A program made the translations under genes and the position numbers. The notes beneath the pieces are model-generated. The model had not been told where the DNA came from and did not search any database. It saw only the letters and a list, made by a program, of their open reading frames with translations. Below are positions 52,075-61,525 of a stretch of 64,000 nt of DNA, piece by piece. Numbering within the stretch: the stretch's first letter is position 1; each line of letters begins with the position of its first letter. The stretch is from JANMZO01 sp963763135 (lineage in GTDB: Bacteria > Actinomycetota > Acidimicrobiia > Acidimicrobiales > JANYDT01), in contig CAVXNJ010000010.1 of NCBI GenBank assembly GCA_963763135.1, forward strand, positions 310,001 through 374,000, written 5' to 3'.

Positions 52075-53937
52075 GTGTCGATAAAGATCGATCCCCAGAC
52101 TGGTCTGAAGGTCTTCGCGACCCGAGCCGCCAAAGCGAACGACAAGATCGCGGGGAAGGGCTACGCCGTCCTCAGTGATCAGTCGCTGAAGACCCTGCCC
52201 GAGCCGCCGGCCGGTGCGGTGTTCAATGCCGAGGAGCAGGCGAAGTACCGCAACTACAAAGAACAACGACGGGGCGCCGCCGACTACATGGCGATGGAGG
52301 GGGAGTTCAGCACCTATCTGAAGGACGTGTACTCCGCCGACCCCGTCCCGCGTGAAGCGCTCACCGACCAGTGTGAGGTGCTCGTGGTCGGCGCCGGATT
52401 CGCCGGGCTCCTCCTGTGGTTCAAGCTCCGCGAGGCCGGATTCATCGACGTCCGGTTCTGTGAAAAGGGAGGCGACGTAGGCGGCACCTGGTACTGGAAC
52501 CGCTACCCCGGTGTGGCCTGCGACGTCGAGGCCTACAGCTACCTCCCCCTCCTCGAGGAAATGGGTTACATACCGTCGATGAAGTTCGCCTCGGGCTTCG
52601 AGATCCTGGAGTACTGCCAGAGCATGGCCGACAAGTTCGGCTTCTACGACCACTGTCTGTTCCACACGACCGTCGAACGAACCGAGTGGGACGAGACCAC
52701 CGGACTGTGGTCGGTTTACACCGATCGGGGTGACGCAATGCGCGCCCGATACGTGATCCTGGCGAACGGCATTCTGACGAGCCCGAAGTTGGCCCGGATC
52801 GAAGGTATGGAGACGTTCAAGGGCGAGGCGTTCCACACGTCGCGCTGGAACTACAACATCGACCTCGCCGGAAAGAACGTGGGGATCATCGGGACCGGGG
52901 CCACCGCTGTACAGGTCATTCCGGAACTGGCCAAGGTCGTCGAGAAGCTGATTGTCTTCCAGCGCACGCCGTCGACCATCGATGTCCGGGACCAGCGGGC
53001 AACCACCGAGGAAGAGATGGAGACATGGGTCAACGAACCGGGGTGGGCCCGAGCCCGACGTGCCCGATTCTCGCGGATCTCGGCCGGCCGCACCGCGATC
53101 CAGGCCAACGACGATTACTTGGCGGGCAAGGTCGCGGACTTCAAGGAACGCAAGGAACACGAGCGGCAGCTGAGCCCAGCCGAGATGGTCGACGCTCAGC
53201 TTGAATCGAACTTCCGGATCATGGAGCAGGTCCGGGCCAGGGTCGACGCGATCGTAAAGGACCCGAAGACCGCTGAAGCGCTCAAGCCCTACTACCCATA
53301 CGGCTGCAAGCGGCCGACGTTCCACGATGAGTATCTCCCCACGTTCAATCGGCCGAACGTGGTCCTCGTCGACACCGCCCCGATGGGTGTGAGCCACATC
53401 AATGAGCGTGGTGTCGTGCACGACGGGGTGGAATATCCGCTCGATGTGCTGATCTATGCAACGGGCTTCCAATGGATGGCGACGTCCACGTTCAACATGA
53501 TCAAAGGACGCGGCGGGCGCACCCTGAGCGAGAAATGGAAATCCGAAGGAACGAGGACATTCCTCGGTCTCCACAGCCATGGTTTCCCCAACCTGTTCGT
53601 CGTCACCGGCCCCCAGGGAGGCGGCGGAAGCTTCAACTTCACGGAGGCCATCGAACAGCACGCCGACTACATCGTATGGATGCTTAGTTTGATGCGTGAC
53701 CGCGGCGACAACGTGGTTGATGTCGAGAAGGAACCGGAAGAGGCCTACTCGCTGCACTGCCGCGAAGCCGACGCAGCGAGCGCACCGCTGCGGGATTGCC
53801 TGTCCTATTACAACGGGCACGGCGATGCCGAGCCCGGAAGTCTGGCCTACTACGGCGGAAGGGCCTGGCACCGTTGGCGCCGTGACGCCCAGGACACGCT
53901 GAAGCCCTACGTGTTCGAGAAGGTTTCGGCCTCGTAG
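52075..53937 (+). CDS. Flavin-dependent Baeyer-Villiger-type monooxygenase (variant motif)
   Basis: 620 residues from GTG 52075 (AAAGGGAG ribosome site). FAD motif VVGAGFAGLL, GGTWYWNRYPG and NADPH motif GIIGTGATAVQ are present. The fingerprint reads FKGEAFHTSRWN, so the final Pro/Asp is Asn. An N-terminal extension of ~100 residues precedes the FAD motif, found in long BVMOs. It shares long stretches with the monooxygenase at 11.5-13.2 kb, so they are paralogues with probably different substrates. Confidence 0.88.
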   Translation: MSIKIDPQTGLKVFATRAAKANDKIAGKGYAVLSDQSLKTLPEPPAGAVFNAEEQAKYRNYKEQRRGAADYMAMEGEFSTYLKDVYSADPVPREALTDQCEVLVVGAGFAGLLLWFKLREAGFIDVRFCEKGGDVGGTWYWNRYPGVACDVEAYSYLPLLEEMGYIPSMKFASGFEILEYCQSMADKFGFYDHCLFHTTVERTEWDETTGLWSVYTDRGDAMRARYVILANGILTSPKLARIEGMETFKGEAFHTSRWNYNIDLAGKNVGIIGTGATAVQVIPELAKVVEKLIVFQRTPSTIDVRDQRATTEEEMETWVNEPGWARARRARFSRISAGRTAIQANDDYLAGKVADFKERKEHERQLSPAEMVDAQLESNFRIMEQVRARVDAIVKDPKTAEALKPYYPYGCKRPTFHDEYLPTFNRPNVVLVDTAPMGVSHINERGVVHDGVEYPLDVLIYATGFQWMATSTFNMIKGRGGRTLSEKWKSEGTRTFLGLHSHGFPNLFVVTGPQGGGGSFNFTEAIEQHADYIVWMLSLMRDRGDNVVDVEKEPEEAYSLHCREADAASAPLRDCLSYYNGHGDAEPGSLAYYGGRAWHRWRRDAQDTLKPYVFEKVSAS

Positions 53938-53974
53938 CTGTAACCGCGTGCCGGGTTCACCGTCTTGGACCTGT

Positions 53975-54874
53975 ATGAACCGGAGTGGAGTATTGCGAGC
54001 CCGTCCGATGGTCGTTGCCTTCGTCGCGTTGACGCTTCTGTCCAGCGTCAACGGACGGGTCGTCGCGGCCACGTCCGCGAAACCCGCGGCCGGCAAAGCC
54101 TGTAAGGCTTCGCAGGTAGGCACGACCAGCGGCGCGCTCGTTTGCACCAAATCCGGTAAAGCAGGTGTTTGGCGAAAGGCTCCGACGACGACCGCGGTGC
54201 CGACCACGGCACTGGCACCGACCACGACGGTGTTCGACATGGCGAAGGCCCCGGCCGGCACGGTGCTGTACTCCGAGACGTTCGACGACGCGGCCAAGTC
54301 AACCTGGACGAGCGGTTCAGGGTCGGGATGGACGGCCGACGTTCGCGACGGACAGTTCCGCCTGGCCGCCGCTCCCCCGGCACCGGGCCGGGTCTCCACG
54401 GGATCGATCCTTACCTACCCCGGTCGTGTGGAGGTGGCGTTCGACATGACCATCACACCGGGGGCACTGTCCAAAGCATCACCGAACCTGACCTGCCAGG
54501 ACACCGGAGTCAACGGGCCATTCAACTTTCTGCTGATCGACATCCGCCCCGACGGTCGACTGATTGCGGTTCGCTACGACAACGCGTCCGCGGACCAGCA
54601 ACCCAAGACATTCTTCGACCGTGGATTCAGCAATCAGGACCGATTTGACCCGGCGTTGATACATGCCCGAACCCGGGTTGCGCTCAAATGCATCCGCGAC
54701 GGTCAGAGCGTCCAGGTCACGCTGTCACTCGACGGAAAAGTCGTGATGGACACCACGACTCCGGCACTCACCCAGGCCGGCGACAGTTTCACGTTCGATA
54801 TGTCAACGTTCACCACCGGCTTTCGCGACGCCGCCGAGTTGCTCATCGACAACGTATCTGTGACCAAGGTGTAG
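53975..54874 (+). CDS. Secreted lectin-like (concanavalin-fold) protein
   Basis: 299 residues from ATG 53975 (an upstream in-frame GTG is possible). A signal peptide (residues ~10-35) is followed by a short KACKASQVGTT..CTKSGK motif common in actinobacterial surface proteins, a Thr/Pro linker, and a ~190-residue beta-sandwich: FDDAAKSTWTSGSGSGW, DVRDGQFRLAAA, VRYDNASAD, similar to LamG/DUF1080-type glucan-binding folds. Binding of carbohydrate outside the cell is the inferred role. Confidence 0.7.
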   Translation: MNRSGVLRARPMVVAFVALTLLSSVNGRVVAATSAKPAAGKACKASQVGTTSGALVCTKSGKAGVWRKAPTTTAVPTTALAPTTTVFDMAKAPAGTVLYSETFDDAAKSTWTSGSGSGWTADVRDGQFRLAAAPPAPGRVSTGSILTYPGRVEVAFDMTITPGALSKASPNLTCQDTGVNGPFNFLLIDIRPDGRLIAVRYDNASADQQPKTFFDRGFSNQDRFDPALIHARTRVALKCIRDGQSVQVTLSLDGKVVMDTTTPALTQAGDSFTFDMSTFTTGFRDAAELLIDNVSVTKV

Positions 54875-54984
54875 CCGCTAGGTCACGACATTCGTTCCTC
54901 CCGAATGAACTCTGTCCATCGCCGAGAAGCCGTTCACCCGCCGGTCACGTTCAGGCAGCCCAAAAGTCGTGCAACAATCAATCC

Positions 54985-55584
54985 GTGACGACCCGGACGG
55001 TTCCCACCGGGAACACCTACGACAAATACGCGAGCCAAAATCCCATCGAGCGTCGTTTGATGGACGGATTCTTTCGAAAGCTCGATGCGCTGCTTCCGCC
55101 CGGGGCGAACCGGATACTCGAGATCGGAGTGGGAGAGGGAAAGGTCGCCGCACGTCTGCGGGATCGCTATCCAGACGCGACGATCATCGGCCTGGATCTT
55201 CCTGATGAGGAACTGTCGTCGCACTGGCGCGCCGACGGGTTAACGGCCGTGTTCGCTTCCGCCGACCAGATTCCGTTTCCTGACAACTCCTTCGATCTTG
55301 TACTCGGCGTGGAGATGTTGGAGCACGTCAGCCACCCCGATGCGGTACTGCGTGACCTGGCCCGCGTGGCCAGCGGTCCGGCCATTCTCACCGTGCCGTG
55401 GGAACCATGGTGGCGAGTTGCCAACATGGCCCGCGGCTCGTACCTCAAAGACCTCGGCAACACACCGGGACATATCAATCACTGGACCCACCGAGGATTT
55501 CGCAACCTGGTCGGACAACATTTCGCGGTCAGGTCGAGCACAGTTGCGTTTCCGTGGACGCTCGTCGAGGCCCAGAAACGTTGA
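54985..55584 (+). CDS. Class I SAM-dependent methyltransferase (UbiE/Methyltransf_11 type)
   Basis: 199 residues from GTG 54985. SAM motif I ILEIGVGEGKVAARL, then GLDLPDEE (motif II acidic end) and DNSFDLVLGVEMLEHV (motif III). NTPGHINHWTHRGF fits the C-terminal region. The substrate is unknown. It lies close to the leftward envelope-glycolipid operon, so lipid or polysaccharide methylation is possible. Confidence 0.85.
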   Translation: MTTRTVPTGNTYDKYASQNPIERRLMDGFFRKLDALLPPGANRILEIGVGEGKVAARLRDRYPDATIIGLDLPDEELSSHWRADGLTAVFASADQIPFPDNSFDLVLGVEMLEHVSHPDAVLRDLARVASGPAILTVPWEPWWRVANMARGSYLKDLGNTPGHINHWTHRGFRNLVGQHFAVRSSTVAFPWTLVEAQKR

Positions 55585-55628
55585 GCCCCCGGATGCGCGG
55601 TCAGCGGTGCCGTTGCCGGCCGTTCTAA

Positions 55629-56616
55629 TCACGACGAAGGCGACGAAAAGTTGCGGAAGCGGCGGAGCCGGAGGCGGCGGAGGTACGCAGCGCCCCAAAC
55701 GGCGCCCAACGCGTCAACCAGAACGAATGCCAGACGACTCACGATAGCCAGGAGAGCCGCCTGTCCCGGCCGCAGTGATTCCGACAGGACGAGCGCAAAG
55801 ACCGCCTCGCGGGCGCCCAGACCACCCGGTGCGGGAAGAAACAGGAACCCACCGACCCACGCGAGACAGGTTGCCGCCAGCAGGGCCGCTACGCCGATCG
55901 AAAGATGGAGCGCTTGCGCGGCACACCAGGTTGCGACGCCTATCGCACACCACGCCGGCACGTAGCGAACAAACATCTGCCGCGCTTATTGATGCCGACG
56001 GCATCTCGATCTGGGGAAGGGCCACCCCGAACGGTCGAAGGATGCTCGACCCCAACCGGTGCAGTGTTCGGGTGCCTTGCGGGGTGATGGCGACAAAACC
56101 GATCGGCAGGATGACGAGACCGGCCAACCACCAGCCGTGGCTCACGTCGGACCAGCCGGCCAACACCGCGACTGCTCCGAGGGTGAGCCCGCCCAGGAAC
56201 AGGTACGCAAGCGACAGAATCACGCTTCGGTAGATCACCGAGCGTCCGACCGACTTTTCGTCTGACGCCGCTGTCGCTCCGCGATCACGCTCGAATTCAC
56301 GCCGTGCGACTTCGCCCCGCCCGACAACCGGCCAAATTCCACCGGGCACGTACTTGCCGATTTCACCTACGAAGTACGCGGCGATTGTCGTTCCACGATC
56401 CAGCGGGATAGTAAGTGCACACATGACCGCATGCCAACACCATGCGATCCAGGCCATGGCCAATCCGGCGAACAGGGCGGCCAGAGCCAGCCACGCGAGC
56501 CCCACATCGATGTCGCTTCGCCGGAGTTCACGCCATCCGTTGGCCCCGGTGCGAAGAAGCAGAACGACAGCCAGAACAGCGAGTGCACCAACTGCGATTC
56601 GCCGAAGCTGCTTCAC
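55629..56616 (-). pseudogene. Lysylphosphatidylglycerol-synthase-like (UPF0104) flippase, one extra base
   Basis: Membrane helices 1-6 read from GTG 56616 in one frame; near 55977 one extra base moves to a frame giving the remaining helices, with GGLGAREAVFALVL, the family signature. Joined, it is ~330 residues with 8 helices. The LPG-synthase TM family is linked to lipid or glycolipid flipping in actinobacteria. The start overlaps the stop of the upstream polytopic gene (GTGA), indicating an operon. The two halves look otherwise normal. Confidence 0.72.
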
Positions 56617-58295
56617 GACACCGGGCCGGGTATGGGCGCTGTCGAGTTTTCGGGATCACCGGCGAGCGCCGGTTCGAGTTCATCCGCCACGATCGCGTCG
56701 GTCGGGTCCGATCCCCCGGTCGGCTCCGATGCCGCCGTCGGCTCATCGGCGCCGGGTGTTGTCGCCCCACCGTCCGTGTCGAGGGCAGGTCTGCCTCGAA
56801 ACGCAAGGGCAATCACGGGAAGCGTCGCCAACCCGCAAAGGTAGGCCGGGAACATGTAGCGAGAGGATTGGCCCGGCGTGAAGGTGAGGACGGAGAACCA
56901 TGCCGCGAACCCGGACGCTCCGGCGAGCAGAAACCGCCAGTTGCGTCGGCGCCAAGCGACAGCGGCCACCGAGATGAAGCCCAGGTAACACCACGTCGCC
57001 GCATGCCATGTGAGAAAGCGGATGTTCGGAAAGTCCCACCAACGAAGCGGCTCGAGCCAGAAACGGCGAAGTGCCATCGATTTGGGTTTCATCACCAACT
57101 GCGGAGTCGTGACCGTACTTTCGAATGGAGGCCGAAGCACCTGGATCTTGCCGTGGTAACCGGGATTCCAGGCCAGTGAGCCCACACAACGCCGCTGGCG
57201 GAAGATTGTGCCCGGCCACCGTTTCAATGACCGGATCCACAGAGCACGAAATTCCGACTTGTGCTGTTCAAGGAACACCGATTCAGAATTCTGTCGAAAG
57301 ACCAACGGCAGGCTGGCCGCCGGCACCAACTTGCCGTCGCGGTCGAGGCGCATCTTCGGGTAGAACTCCGGCGGAAAGATGAGGGGAGTGGCTTGTCGAC
57401 AGAAGAACAACCCGTCGGGGTTGTCTGCCGTCTTGGCCTTCCACCGGTTGATCGGCAGGATGGAATTGAGGAATGCGCGATCCGCTGCCGGAAGGTCGGC
57501 TTCGTGTTCGTTCACCACGGCAGCCATGTCGTGGAGGAACACCGTGTAGGTGAACATCGCCGGCGACGGCCAGACGTTCAGATAGGAATACATCGGGCCG
57601 GTCACCAGCCCGTAGACGACGAGCGTTGCCGCGCCGGCAACGGCGACCCGACGCCAATACGCCCGGCAACAGATCAGCAGAGCCAAACCCACACCGGCCA
57701 CGAGCAGTTTGCCGTTGTGACGGTAAAGGATCACGGCGGTGAGCGATCCGGCCAGTCGAAGGCAGCGCCCCCAGGAGGCGAAGTACCGCTTGGAATCGGC
57801 GACGACGTCTAGCACCTCGGTGAACATCCACAGCACCGCAATGGCAAAGGGAACGTCTTTCCACATTGTCATCGACGTGAGCCCGGTTTGCGGCGAGAGC
57901 GCAATCAGGACCGGCGTAATGAACGCCAGCAGAGCGGGAACGCCCAATCTGAGCAAACGTCGATGCAGGCCACCGAGCACAGCCACAAAGCACAGAAGCT
58001 GCGTCGCCGTCACGATGGCCGGGCTGTTCCAGGTGCGGACCAGGACCGCGATCGTCCAGGTGTAGAAGACCGGATGCCAGTCCTGAAACAGCCACATGTG
58101 GGCCTGGCTCCACGACTGGTCGGAGTCGACGGTGCTGATTGCAGGGTAGAACGCGAGCCACCACGACCCGAAGATCAGAAAACAAAGCGCGCTTACGTAA
58201 TGCGAAGAGTAGCGGCCGGCACACCAGCGCTCGACTCTCGACGGTGTGCGTTCGGGTGCCTGCAGACCGGGAAGTGCAGGCGCGTCAGCCGACAT
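56613..58295 (-). CDS. Polytopic membrane protein, GT-C-like glycosyltransferase candidate (DUF6020-type)
   Basis: 560 residues with about 11 membrane helices. The first outside loop has VDSDQSWSQAHMWLFQDWHPVFYT, with an acidic Asp and a DWHP cluster as in GT-C enzymes that use lipid-linked sugars. A long soluble loop (about 260-390) and a Gly/Thr/Pro/Asp-rich C-terminal tail follow. It is flanked by a GT2 polyprenyl-phosphate glycosyltransferase and a flippase-like protein, which suggests a lipid-linked sugar pathway. Confidence 0.7.
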   Translation of the reverse strand: MSADAPALPGLQAPERTPSRVERWCAGRYSSHYVSALCFLIFGSWWLAFYPAISTVDSDQSWSQAHMWLFQDWHPVFYTWTIAVLVRTWNSPAIVTATQLLCFVAVLGGLHRRLLRLGVPALLAFITPVLIALSPQTGLTSMTMWKDVPFAIAVLWMFTEVLDVVADSKRYFASWGRCLRLAGSLTAVILYRHNGKLLVAGVGLALLICCRAYWRRVAVAGAATLVVYGLVTGPMYSYLNVWPSPAMFTYTVFLHDMAAVVNEHEADLPAADRAFLNSILPINRWKAKTADNPDGLFFCRQATPLIFPPEFYPKMRLDRDGKLVPAASLPLVFRQNSESVFLEQHKSEFRALWIRSLKRWPGTIFRQRRCVGSLAWNPGYHGKIQVLRPPFESTVTTPQLVMKPKSMALRRFWLEPLRWWDFPNIRFLTWHAATWCYLGFISVAAVAWRRRNWRFLLAGASGFAAWFSVLTFTPGQSSRYMFPAYLCGLATLPVIALAFRGRPALDTDGGATTPGADEPTAASEPTGGSDPTDAIVADELEPALAGDPENSTAPIPGPVS

Positions 58296-59178
58296 CGCCG
58301 CGAGGCGCAGTCACTCGGACCACGAGGTCGGCGAGGAGGCCGATAGCCAGAAGCTGAAACGCCGTGAACGTGGCGACGATCGTGTTGGCGGTTATCCGGA
58401 GGTCGTGGGCGAAGAGGTCGTAGACGCCTTTTCCAAGAGCCACGAACAGCACCGTGAGGCCGAGCGGCATGAACACACGAAGGGGGTTGTAGGACATCAC
58501 CATGCGAACGACCTGCAGGCCGTAGCGGTAGGTGTCTTTGCGCCAGTGGAATTTCGACGTGCCGGCCCGGGTCTTGTATTCGATGGGCACGTAGCGAACG
58601 TTAAGACCGTTCGACAGATAGCAGAGGGTGATCGTGGTCACGCAGGAGAACCCGTTGGGCAGCAGGTAGAGAAACGGCAGAACGGTCTGGCGACGGAAAG
58701 CCCGGAATCCGGAGTTGAGATCGGGAATCTTCGTTTGCGTGAGATAGCACGCGAGCTTACGGATGAACCACTTCGCGGGCACCCGGAGGGCTTTCAGCGT
58801 GCCTTCCTCGGTGGTTCGGGCCCCGACAACCTGGTCGTAACCCTGAAGGTCTTCGATCAGCTGTGGGACCTTGTCGTTGGGGTAGCTCATGTCGGCGTCG
58901 GACCAGACAACGTATTCGCCCACCGCTGCCCTGGTACCGACCCGCCGCCCGTTACCGGCACCTTTGTTCTGCGGAAGCGTGATGACCCGCACCGGGCCAC
59001 CCTCGAGCTGGGCAAGTTTTTTCGGGGTGTCGTCGGTCGAACCGTCGTCGACCAGCACAATCTCGTAGGAGAATCGAGACGCCTCCATGGACGCCTTGAT
59101 CCGGTTGACTTCTTCTTCGATATGCCCCGTCTCGTTGTAAACAGGAAGGACAATGCTGACGTCGACCGGCGAACTCAC
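58285..59178 (-). CDS. Family 2 glycosyltransferase, polyprenyl-phosphate type
   Basis: 297 residues from GTG 59178. The GT2 core has VSIVLPVYNE, EIVLVDDGSTDDT, the metal DxD-type WSDADMSYP, and the acceptor region DLNSGFRAFRRQ. Two C-terminal membrane helices anchor it. It likely moves a sugar from a nucleotide donor to undecaprenyl-phosphate. It overlaps the next gene by 11 nt, showing an operon. Confidence 0.88.
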   Translation of the reverse strand: MSSPVDVSIVLPVYNETGHIEEEVNRIKASMEASRFSYEIVLVDDGSTDDTPKKLAQLEGGPVRVITLPQNKGAGNGRRVGTRAAVGEYVVWSDADMSYPNDKVPQLIEDLQGYDQVVGARTTEEGTLKALRVPAKWFIRKLACYLTQTKIPDLNSGFRAFRRQTVLPFLYLLPNGFSCVTTITLCYLSNGLNVRYVPIEYKTRAGTSKFHWRKDTYRYGLQVVRMVMSYNPLRVFMPLGLTVLFVALGKGVYDLFAHDLRITANTIVATFTAFQLLAIGLLADLVVRVTAPRGDVG

Positions 59179-59299
59179 GCGACGCACAATAATCCACAGG
59201 CGGGAGGACAAACGCTAGAACGCGAGGATCGGCACCTTTGAACCTCGCTACGTGGGTCACGCACTGTGGCCGGCGACTGCACCAGCACCGATCGCCCGG

Positions 59300-60190
59300 T
59301 TATGCCGTGTGTGACTCAAACCAGTTGATGAGATCCTGGGTAACCGCTTCGCGGTTGGTCTCGTTGAGCAACTCGTGCCGGGCGTCTTTGTAAATCGTGA
59401 CGTCAACCGTCACGCCATTGGCAGTGAGGGCGTTCGCCACCGACGTTGCGTGGGCCCCCATCGCTGCAGCCGGGTCCTGATCACCGGCGATGACCAACAC
59501 CGGACACGAGATCGCGCCAAGCTGGGCAGCGGCGGGAGCAATGACACTGAAGAGATCGATGAGATACCCGAACGTCAGTGGGTTCGAATCACCACAGAAC
59601 GGGTCGGCAACGTACCGGTCAACCTCGTCGGGGTCGGGGCTGAGCCAATCGAACTTCGTGCGGGCCGGTTCGAACGGTGCGTTGTTGTTGGCAAGCAGGT
59701 CGACTGCGGCCTGGTCCCGCATTCCGGCGTCGGCAAACCCCTGCATGAGTTCGGCGGTTGTGGCCACATCGTTCACATCAGCAGCGAACCCGCACAGCAC
59801 AGCGCCCGCAAGGCCTTCGGCGTGTTGGGCCAGGTACGCCAGGGCGATCAGCGAACCCATCGAGTGACCAAACAGAAAAACAGGTGTACCAGCCGGTACA
59901 CGCGCCACCGAGTCGGCTCGTAGCTCATGCAGGTCGTCGACGACGGCTTGGCCACCACCGGATCCCATCACACCGGGACCGGTGGATTTCCCGGTATGGC
60001 CGTGACCCCGATGATCAATCGCGACAGCGGCGAACCCGGCCTTGTTGAGCGCCGCGGCGAACCGTTCGTAGCGACCCGAATGCTCCGACGTGCCGTGAGC
60101 GATGAGCACGAGCCCCCTGGGCGACTCGACCGGCCAAGATCGGCTGAACACCTCAATCCCGTGCGAATCAACCATCGTCTGCTCGTTCAT
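59300..60190 (-). CDS. Monoacylglycerol lipase-like alpha/beta-hydrolase
   Basis: 296 residues. HGTSEHSGRYE and DHRGHGHTGKS are monoacylglycerol-lipase marks; the nucleophile is in FGHSMGSL, acid in AGDQDPAAA, and His in ARHELLNE. It releases a fatty acid and glycerol from monoglycerides or related esters. Short gap to the permease gene upstream. Confidence 0.88.
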   Translation of the reverse strand: MNEQTMVDSHGIEVFSRSWPVESPRGLVLIAHGTSEHSGRYERFAAALNKAGFAAVAIDHRGHGHTGKSTGPGVMGSGGGQAVVDDLHELRADSVARVPAGTPVFLFGHSMGSLIALAYLAQHAEGLAGAVLCGFAADVNDVATTAELMQGFADAGMRDQAAVDLLANNNAPFEPARTKFDWLSPDPDEVDRYVADPFCGDSNPLTFGYLIDLFSVIAPAAAQLGAISCPVLVIAGDQDPAAAMGAHATSVANALTANGVTVDVTIYKDARHELLNETNREAVTQDLINWFESHTA

Positions 60191-60238
60191 GGGACCACCT
60201 CCGGGCGCGAACTTAGCGGACGCTGACCTGTTTTCCGT

Positions 60239-61525
60239 TCACGTACCCGACCGAAGCGCGTCGACGGGTTGTTGATTGGCGGCGCGTCGGGCCGGCAGCG
60301 CTCCAGCCAGGAGACCGACGAATGCGCCGAGCACCGGGGTGAGGATGGGAACGAGCGGGTCGAGAACGGGAGTCCATCGTTTCGTTGTCGACACACCGAC
60401 AATCGTAAGTATACCTATGGTTGCCCCAAGAAGACCTCCCGCCAATCCGACCAGAGTGGACTCGGCCAGGAACTGGTAGGCGATGTGCCGGCGGGCCGAG
60501 CCCAACGATCTGCGGAGTCCGATCTCGCCGGTGCGCTCGACAACCGAGACCAACGTGATGTTCGCTATGCCGACGGCACCGACGGCGAGGGTGACGAACC
60601 CCAGGATGAGGAAGAGGCCGTCGAGATCGTTCTTCACGGCGGACTTGACGCGTTTCGGTTCACCGGCCCACTGCACATCAAGCCGTGATGGGCCGGACGG
60701 GTCGAGTGCGAGCCTGGCCTGTTTTGCGATCAGCGAAGATGCTCCGACTGCGGTCTCGATGTGCACCGATGTCGGCGCATCGAGTTGGTAGAGACGTTCC
60801 GCGGTTCCGTCCGGTATGACAATCGCGTCGAGAACGCCCGGGGCCCGAGCGACGTCGTCGATGATGCCGATGACCTCAAATGGTCGATTGCCGATGAACA
60901 GGACCGGTCGTTGATCGACCCGGTCGATCTGCAGGCGCGCTGCCACGGAAGCGCCGATCACCGCAACCTGATCGGCCCGGTCGGAGTGACCCTGATCAAA
61001 GACCCGTCCGGTCCGCAACCGGGTTCGTATCGCTGGAAACAACCCTGGCGACGCGGCTTGCACGCTCATCGCAAACTCGGTGTTGGCCAACGGGTCACGT
61101 ACGGCAACGGCTCTTGTAAGTGCTCCCTGGACGTCGACGTCTGAGAGCGTCCCGGCCGCCGTCACGCCGTTGAGGCGTTCGATGCGCGCTTGAGCGTCCC
61201 AGGGCAGCGTTGACGCCACCGACTGCGAACCGAACCCGCTCTGGTGCGGAACCACAACCACCTCGGTCGCGCTCAGGGCGTCGAACCGGGTGACGATCTG
61301 GTTCGACGCGGTCTTCGAGATTCCAAGCGTGGCCACCAAGGCTGCCGTCCCGAGAATGGTCCCGAGCGACGTGAGGAACGTCCGCACCGGTCGTTCCATC
61401 AATCCGGCCGCGGCCTCATGCGCGAGGTCACGCGCACTCATCCGCGGACGTGCCTGGCCCATCGATGGACCAGCGGTTCTGTCTGTGGTCTGGTCAGTGG
61501 GCGTGCTCCGGGTGATCGTGTTCAT
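60239..61525 (-). CDS. MacB-type ABC permease
   Basis: 428 residues with one N-terminal helix, a large MacB-PCD extracellular domain and three C-terminal helices with LRRSLGSARRHIAYQFLAES. An ATGA overlap couples it to the upstream ATPase. It fits the MacAB pattern of export or stress-envelope systems. Confidence 0.9.
   Translation of the reverse strand: MNTITRSTPTDQTTDRTAGPSMGQARPRMSARDLAHEAAAGLMERPVRTFLTSLGTILGTAALVATLGISKTASNQIVTRFDALSATEVVVVPHQSGFGSQSVASTLPWDAQARIERLNGVTAAGTLSDVDVQGALTRAVAVRDPLANTEFAMSVQAASPGLFPAIRTRLRTGRVFDQGHSDRADQVAVIGASVAARLQIDRVDQRPVLFIGNRPFEVIGIIDDVARAPGVLDAIVIPDGTAERLYQLDAPTSVHIETAVGASSLIAKQARLALDPSGPSRLDVQWAGEPKRVKSAVKNDLDGLFLILGFVTLAVGAVGIANITLVSVVERTGEIGLRRSLGSARRHIAYQFLAESTLVGLAGGLLGATIGILTIVGVSTTKRWTPVLDPLVPILTPVLGAFVGLLAGALPARRAANQQPVDALRSGT

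Noticed and set aside
51946..54399. 817-codon open frame opposite the second flavin monooxygenase
   Set aside because: It lacks domain motifs and exists only because of the third-position GC bias of the real gene on the other strand, which has full BVMO motifs.
54688..54984. Longer N-terminus for the methyltransferase
   Set aside because: The sequence upstream of GTG 54985 overlaps the end of the secreted lectin-like gene in another frame and is Arg/His-rich without domain character.
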